Shown here: positions 59,629-64,000 of the stretch, in pieces | Layout: every line of letters begins with the position of its first letter | Position numbering within the stretch: position 1 is the stretch's first letter | DNA from: Methanoflorens sp963701995 | Lineage (GTDB): Archaea > Halobacteriota > Bog-38 > Methanoflorentales > Methanoflorentaceae | Reading direction: 5' to 3' | DNA length: 64,000 bases | Assembly: GCA_963701995.1 (NCBI GenBank) | Contig: OY969693.1 | Span: 1,302,001 to 1,366,000, forward strand | Made by a program: the position numbers and the translations under genes | Notes under the pieces: generated by a model | Told to the model about the DNA's origin: nothing | Database searches by the model: none | The model's input: the letters and a program-made list of their open reading frames with translations, nothing else

Positions 59629-61332
59629 GTGAGTGAAATATTAGTGAAAAACGGATACGTCTACGATCCTAGGAATGGCGTGAACGGCGATGTCATGGAC
59701 ATTGCTATTCGCGACGACAAGATAGTAGACGCAGTATCTCCATCCGCCAAAGTTATCGATGCTAGCGGCAAAGTGGTGATGGCAGGCGGAATAGACATAC
59801 ACGCCCACATCGCCGGTCCTAAAGTAAACGTTGGCCGTATAATGAGGCCTGAGGACAAGCTGTTTAATACGTCGAGGCGCACCAAGATGACGCGATCGGG
59901 TGGTGGGTTCTCAGTCCCGTCGGTGTTTGAGACCGGCTATGTGTACTCCCGCATGGGCTACACCCAGGCGAACGAGGCGGCAATGCCGCCGCTACTGGCT
60001 CGGCACACGCACGAGGAAATGGCAGACACACCGCTAATCGATCAATCGGCTTACACGCTGCTCGGCAATAACTGGCTCGTGATGGAGTACATAAAGCGAG
60101 GTGAGAAGGACAAACTCAACGCCTTCGTAGCGTGGATGCTACAAGCGACAAAGGGATATTGCGTCAAGCTCGTCAATCCAGGCGGTTCAGAAGCCTGGGG
60201 CTGGGGCATGAATTGTGTCAACGTCTCCGATCCAGTTCCATATTTCGACGTAATGCCATCTGAGATCATCAGCGGGCTTGCGGAGGCGAATGAGGCTTTG
60301 AACCTACCGACTTCGATTCACCTCCACCCCAACAACTTAGGGCATCCAGGTAACTACCAAACTACTCTTGATTCCATAAAACTCCTTGAAGGAGTCTTGC
60401 CAAAGAACGGAAAAAGGGACCAAGTGATCAACTTTGCCCACATGCAGTTCCACTCGTATGGGGGTACCACATGGAAAGATTTTGAAACCGAGGCCCAAAC
60501 GATCGCTGACAGCATAAACAAAAATAAGAATATGACGGTCGACGTTGGGTTTGTCACGCTTGACGAGACCACAACGATGACCGCTGACGGTCCGATGGAG
60601 TACTATCTCCACAACACCAACCACCTCAAGTGGGCAAATGCCGACATCGAACTTGAAACCGCTGCTGGCGTTGTGCCCTACATCTACAGCCCAAAGATCA
60701 GCGTGTGTGGTATTCAGTGGGCTATTGGGCTCGAGCTCGCGCTTCTGATCGACGATCCAATGCAGGCGTTCATTACGACTGATCATCCCAACGCTGGGCC
60801 TTTCAGGCGCTATCCACGCATAATTAGTTGGCTTATGTCAAATCAAGCTCGGCTCGACCGACTTGAGACGTTGCATAAGGTGGTGCCTGATCGGGTCGCC
60901 ATTGGCGGTATTTCTCGCGTCTTTGATTTCTACGACATTGCTAAGATGACGCGAGCGGGTCCTGCTCGAGCGCTCGGACTTGGTGATATGAAGGGCCATC
61001 TGGGGGTTGGAGCTGATGCTGATGTAGCAATACTCAATTACAACCCGAAGACCATGGATCCCACAACTGACCCTGCAGGCATTGAAAAGGCGTTTGAAAA
61101 CACAGCTTATACTATTAAAGGCGGCGATATCGTCGTCATAGACGGAGAGGTTGTGAGTAAGGGCAACAAGCGTACGATTTGGGTAGATGCCACGGACGGC
61201 GTTCTGGACCCAGCGATAATGCAGGACATCGATAAGAAGTTCTTAAGGTTCTACAGCGTCACGATGAACAACTATCCGGTCCAAGATTCGTACGTTGAAG
61301 GCGCTCTAGTTGTCAAACCGGAGGCGGTGTAA
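59629..61332 (+). CDS. fwdA: Formylmethanofuran dehydrogenase subunit A
   Basis: 567 residues of the amidohydrolase superfamily. GIDIHAHIAGPKVNVGR carries the first metal His residues; GYCVKLVNPGGSEAWGWG carries the carboxylatable Lys; TSIHLHPNNLGHPGNY and ITTDHPNAGPF give later metal ligands. FwdA joins internally made formate to methanofuran. GTG start 59629 after GGAGAGTGAG. It ends one base before fwdC starts. Confidence 0.95.
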   Translation: MSEILVKNGYVYDPRNGVNGDVMDIAIRDDKIVDAVSPSAKVIDASGKVVMAGGIDIHAHIAGPKVNVGRIMRPEDKLFNTSRRTKMTRSGGGFSVPSVFETGYVYSRMGYTQANEAAMPPLLARHTHEEMADTPLIDQSAYTLLGNNWLVMEYIKRGEKDKLNAFVAWMLQATKGYCVKLVNPGGSEAWGWGMNCVNVSDPVPYFDVMPSEIISGLAEANEALNLPTSIHLHPNNLGHPGNYQTTLDSIKLLEGVLPKNGKRDQVINFAHMQFHSYGGTTWKDFETEAQTIADSINKNKNMTVDVGFVTLDETTTMTADGPMEYYLHNTNHLKWANADIELETAAGVVPYIYSPKISVCGIQWAIGLELALLIDDPMQAFITTDHPNAGPFRRYPRIISWLMSNQARLDRLETLHKVVPDRVAIGGISRVFDFYDIAKMTRAGPARALGLGDMKGHLGVGADADVAILNYNPKTMDPTTDPAGIEKAFENTAYTIKGGDIVVIDGEVVSKGNKRTIWVDATDGVLDPAIMQDIDKKFLRFYSVTMNNYPVQDSYVEGALVVKPEAV

Positions 61333-62112
61333 GTGAAGAAGATCACGCTCAGGCCTAAGGACAAAGATTACATGTTCCTCGACGCAGACCATGTCACGCC
61401 TGACAACTTCGCTGGTAAGACGCTTGACGAAGTCCGAGCACTGGAGATCTACGAGGGCAACCGAACGTACGCCCTCGGAGACTATTTTGAGGTGATCGGC
61501 GAAACTGACCCCGATCCTAACGAGATCGGCGTCGTGATCGACGGCTCCGTGCCAAAGGTGAAGTACATCGGCATGAAAATGTCTGCGGGAAAGCTCCTCG
61601 TAAAGGGCTCTGTGGGCATGTATGTTGGCGGCTGGATGCGGGGGGGCAGACTTCGCGTCAACGGTGATGCAGACGCTTACGCCGGCATAGGCATGGAGGG
61701 CGGCGAACTGGTCATCGACGGCAACGCAGGCGACTACCTCGGCGCTAACTACCGCGGCGACTGGCGCGGCATGAAAGGCGGCAAGATCGTTGTCGGCGGC
61801 GACGTTGGGAGCGATATGGGCGAGTTCATGGTAGGTGGTGAAATCGTTGTCAAAGGCAACGCAGACCTTCAGGCTGGCATTCATGCTCACGGTGGCAAGA
61901 TCGTAATCGAAGGGGATGCAGAGAGCCGAGTAGGCGCCCAAATGACCAAAGGCGAGATAATTGTCCTTGGCAAAATAGGATATTGGCTTCCAGGCTTTAT
62001 TTACCAGAGGGACGACCAAATCGAGTATGACGGCCACCCCTTCGCCGTGAAGGTCTATCAAGGAGATCGTGGCGAGGGAGGAAAAGGTACCTTGTACTAC
62101 GCAGGAGCGTAA
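61333..62112 (+). CDS. fwdC: Formylmethanofuran dehydrogenase subunit C
   Basis: 259 residues of the right-handed beta-helix family related to the C-terminus of glutamate synthase (GXGXG-like repeats): MKMSAGKLLVKGSVGMYVGG, GDADAYAGIGMEGGELVIDG, HAHGGKIVIEGDAESRVGAQ. Structural partner of FwdA/B. GTG start immediately after the fwdA stop. A hairpin terminator overlaps its stop codon, so it closes the operon. Confidence 0.94.
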   Translation: MKKITLRPKDKDYMFLDADHVTPDNFAGKTLDEVRALEIYEGNRTYALGDYFEVIGETDPDPNEIGVVIDGSVPKVKYIGMKMSAGKLLVKGSVGMYVGGWMRGGRLRVNGDADAYAGIGMEGGELVIDGNAGDYLGANYRGDWRGMKGGKIVVGGDVGSDMGEFMVGGEIVVKGNADLQAGIHAHGGKIVIEGDAESRVGAQMTKGEIIVLGKIGYWLPGFIYQRDDQIEYDGHPFAVKVYQGDRGEGGKGTLYYAGA

Positions 62113-62143
62113 AACGCTCCGCATCTTTTTTTTGAATTTTTTT
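62104..62143 (+). terminator. Terminator of the hdr-fwd operon
   Basis: GGAGCGT-AAA-ACGCTCC, a seven-pair stem that includes the fwdC stop codon, followed by T8 and T7 runs around 62125-62143. Confidence 0.75.
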
Positions 62144-62149
62144 AAAGTT

Positions 62150-62254
62150 CCGCAGCTTCCGTCGGAGATAAATATACGCGAAATGGAAGCGCTCGCCACG
62201 ATTCTGTCGGATGGCGATGAAGTTGCCATCTTCCCGCCTGTTTCGGGCGGCTAA
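62150..62254 (+). pseudogene. MoaD C-terminal remnant
   Basis: The frame reads LPSEINIREMEALATILSDG then DEVAIFPPVSGG and a stop. This is the C-terminal third of MoaD, including the conserved Gly-Gly tail that is thiocarboxylated in molybdopterin synthesis. The N-terminal two thirds of the ubiquitin fold are absent; the frame runs backward into the fwdC terminator. The fragment sits between fwdC and modE/moeA. Confidence 0.7.
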
Positions 62255-62266
62255 CTAGCGTAAATA

Positions 62267-62602
62267 TCAATCAGAGAGGTCGACGTACCATTTGGTAAGC
62301 TGGTTCAGTGAGCCTTCCATGCCTCGATAATCCCCTAGAAGCTCATAACCGAACGCAGTCAGCTTCGCCCCGCCCCCCTCTTTTCCGCCTCGCGTCCTCT
62401 CAACGAGAGACCGACCGAGCCGTTTTTCAACGACGGTTATGCGTTCCAGAGCGTAGCGGTACGACATCCCCAGCTCGCGCGCCGCGGCGCTTATAGACCC
62501 ACGCCTATCTATTTCAGCAAAGAGCCTCATCGTGCCGAGGCCAAACACGTATTCCCCGTCTTCGCCGACGAACCACAGCTTGAAACGTGGTCTGATTCTC
62601 AT
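62267..62602 (-). CDS. modE: ModE-type molybdate-responsive regulator (DNA-binding half)
   Basis: 111 residues: the winged-helix N-domain of ModE (RFKLWFVGEDGEYVFGLGTM, then GSISAAARELGMSYRYALER and VERTRGGKEGGGAKLTAFG). No molbindin (MOP) domain, as in many archaeal ModE proteins, so it cannot bind molybdate through that domain; sensing may be by another means or by a partner. Divergent from moeA with 43 bases between starts, so the two likely share a control region. Confidence 0.85.
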   Translation of the reverse strand: MRIRPRFKLWFVGEDGEYVFGLGTMRLFAEIDRRGSISAAARELGMSYRYALERITVVEKRLGRSLVERTRGGKEGGGAKLTAFGYELLGDYRGMEGSLNQLTKWYVDLSD

Positions 62603-62606
62603 GCTG

Positions 62607-62620
62607 GTAAGCTATAATAG
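62607..62620 (+). promoter_or_regulatory. TATA box of moeA
   Basis: TAAGCTATAATAG about 30 bases before ATG 62646, predicting a nearly leaderless moeA message. The same bases lie just upstream of modE. Confidence 0.4.
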
Positions 62621-62645
62621 TCCATGTGCACACTTAACCATAACG

Positions 62646-63818
62646 ATGAAATTCAAAACACGAACTCCGTTCGACGTGGCTTTGGACATGTTCCTCAAAG
62701 CCATCGTGCCTATCGAAGACACCGAGGTGTCGCCTATCCGAGCGGCGCGAGGGAGGGTGCTTGCCAGCCAGATCATAGCGCAACGAGACGAACCAAACTA
62801 TCGGCGGGCAGCTATGGACGGTTACGCGGTCATTGCCGACGATACGTTAGGAGCAAGTGAGCGTTCTCCGGTTGCTCTCAAAATTGGTGATGATGTGAGA
62901 CGTGGCGTTATCTCTCGGGTTCATACCGGCTCCAAAATGCCAGACCACGCAGACGCCGTTGTGATGGTAGAAGACGTCGAACGTCTTGACGACGTCGCTG
63001 AGATTAGAGCGCAGGTACATCCGTTCGAAAACGTCGGTCTCAAAGGCGAGGACGTAAGTCGCGGTGAACTCATTTTTTCTCCCGGTCATCGCCTGCGACC
63101 AGCAGACATCGGCCTGCTTGCTTCCCTCGAAGTCCAGGACGTTACTGTCTATAGGCAACCAGACGTCGCGATCATACCGACCGGAGAGGAGCTCGTTGGG
63201 GGTAAGCCTGTAGAAGGAGAAGTGGTCGAAACAAACGGTCTTATGAACGCGCTCCTCGTTGAACAGTGGGGTGCGCACTACCGCTATCGAAATATCGTTC
63301 CCGACGTACGGGAGCTCATTGAAGCCGCGTTGTTACGGGATACGGATGCCGACCTCATACTGACCACAGGAGGAACATCCGTTGGGATTCGGGACCTCGT
63401 TCCAGAGGCGGTGCACAAGCTTGGCAAGCTTCTGGTACATGGGATCGCGATCAGTCCTGCAAAGCCCACGGCGCTCGGTTTTGTTGAGAATACACCAATA
63501 GCTTGCCTGCCAGGGTTTCCGGTCGCCTGTCTTGTCGCTTCATATGCGTTTGCAAAGCCGGTGATCCATCGACTTGCCCACGTCGAACGGGAATTTGAGC
63601 GGACAATGACTGGCACGCTGGCTGGCAAGATAACCGGTAAACCTGGTTCTCGAACGTATGCACGCGTAGCAATGCGGAATGAACGCGTTGAACCCATTAT
63701 GGTGTCGGGATCGGGCATACTCAGCTCGATGGCTAAAGCAGACGGATTCGTTATCATTCCGGAAAACGTCGAAGGGTACGACGAGGGCCAACGGGTAGAG
63801 GTTGTTCTATTTGACTGA
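62646..63818 (+). CDS. moeA: Molybdopterin molybdenumtransferase
   Basis: 390 residues from ATG 62646; the frame is open earlier but that region belongs to modE's control region. MoeA signatures: NYRRAAMDGYAVIADDTLGA, RVHTGSKMPDHADAVVMVED, DVAIIPTGEELVGG, TTGGTSVGIRDLVPEAVHKL and CLPGFPVACLVASYAFAKPV. Inserts molybdate (or tungstate) into the dithiolene of molybdopterin. Adjacent to the fmd/fwd operon and modE, it supports a molybdenum- or tungsten-dependent formylmethanofuran dehydrogenase. Confidence 0.93.
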   Translation: MKFKTRTPFDVALDMFLKAIVPIEDTEVSPIRAARGRVLASQIIAQRDEPNYRRAAMDGYAVIADDTLGASERSPVALKIGDDVRRGVISRVHTGSKMPDHADAVVMVEDVERLDDVAEIRAQVHPFENVGLKGEDVSRGELIFSPGHRLRPADIGLLASLEVQDVTVYRQPDVAIIPTGEELVGGKPVEGEVVETNGLMNALLVEQWGAHYRYRNIVPDVRELIEAALLRDTDADLILTTGGTSVGIRDLVPEAVHKLGKLLVHGIAISPAKPTALGFVENTPIACLPGFPVACLVASYAFAKPVIHRLAHVEREFERTMTGTLAGKITGKPGSRTYARVAMRNERVEPIMVSGSGILSSMAKADGFVIIPENVEGYDEGQRVEVVLFD

Positions 63819-63831
63819 CCATCGGGTGCTT

Positions 63832-64000
63832 ATGGATACACGAAAAGAGTTTAGAGAGCTAATAAGCGTCGACCAGGCCCACGAGATCATTAGGAGACTT
63901 ACGCTAGTTCGCAGAACTGAAAAGATAGCGCTGCAGCACGCTTTGGGGCGAACCCTCGCTGAAGACGTCACGTCACGCGTGGACGTTCCGTCCTTCGATA
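63832..64000 (+). CDS. Second MoeA homologue, partial
   Basis: ATG 63832 (GTG 63826 possible); the first 56 residues, cut by the window edge: DTRKEFRELISVDQAHEIIR, LGRTLAEDVTSRVDVPSFD. This is the MoeA N-terminal pattern up to the P-x-F-D of the active-site loop. Many archaea have tandem MoeA genes, one for each metal or one fused to a periplasmic-binding-like domain. The rest is outside the window. Confidence 0.85.
   Translation, partial: MDTRKEFRELISVDQAHEIIRRLTLVRRTEKIALQHALGRTLAEDVTSRVDVPSFD

Noticed and set aside
61306..62229. Long minus-strand open frame (307 codons) opposite fwdC
   Set aside because: Antisense shadow of fwdC; His/Ala/Val-rich composition typical of reverse reading, and fwdC has full homology on the other strand.

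Overview
The window is chromosomal DNA from a methane-metabolising euryarchaeon of roughly Methanomicrobia type. The evidence is a complete formylmethanofuran dehydrogenase set, heterodisulfide reductase HdrABC, a group-3 [NiFe] hydrogenase (MvhAG plus MvhD), methanogenesis marker protein 2, a DUF2111 protein, a thermosome, the archaeal clamp-loader large subunit, archaeal lipoproteins and TATA-box promoters. Having MvhAG together with Methanomicrobia-like lipoproteins fits a Methanocellales-like or ANME-1/Methanophagales-like lineage. The sequence alone does not settle which, and no mcr, mtr or 16S gene is present to decide. Layout: 0-7.7 kb is accessory DNA with a membrane protein, a large secreted-looking protein with a degenerate zincin motif, a methyltransferase, a small lipoprotein and the first two copies of a dispersed repeat that ends in the 3' half of a tRNA-Val gene. 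7.8-19.7 kb is a metal and membrane zone: DedA protein, cation P-type ATPase, CopB-type copper ATPase, redox and lipoproteins, a cupredoxin lipoprotein, and many very small genes. 19-26.3 kb is decaying accessory DNA: two further repeat copies, an IS3 transposase tail, a broken HerA/FtsK-like ATPase and other frameshifted genes among small intact ones (DUF3788, flavodoxin-type reductase, PNPOx-like). 26.3-35.8 kb carries secreted or surface proteins, a frameshifted MFS transporter, a slipin, NifB plus a NifB fragment, an AhpD-like protein and a Cys-rich protein. 35.9-49.4 kb is a housekeeping block: thermosome, argG, carAB, truA, rfcL, methanogenesis marker 2. A small Doc-like toxin/antitoxin pair is tucked against argG. 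49.4-64 kb is the energy-metabolism core. The centrepiece is a pair of divergent operons. Leftward mvhG-mvhA encodes the hydrogenase. Rightward run a 2[4Fe-4S] ferredoxin, an eight-cluster polyferredoxin, hdrC-hdrB-hdrA, mvhD, and fwd/fmdD-B-A-C. Together they encode a whole electron-bifurcating machine. MvhAG oxidises H2, MvhD passes electrons to HdrA, flavin bifurcation sends one pair to CoM-S-S-CoB (HdrBC) and one through the polyferredoxin to formylmethanofuran dehydrogenase, which reduces CO2 to formyl-methanofuran. The last 2 kb supplies the cofactor side: a MoaD remnant, a ModE-type regulator, MoeA, and the start of a second MoeA. This suggests a molybdopterin (probably molybdenum-responsive) enzyme. 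The most unusual observations are the tRNA-Val-linked repeat family, a perfect 99-bp in-frame duplication inside rfcL, the Doc homologue lacking its catalytic motif, and the amount of fossil and frameshifted genes next to an intact energy core. All coordinates and motifs come from reading the sequence; no database search or computation was run.
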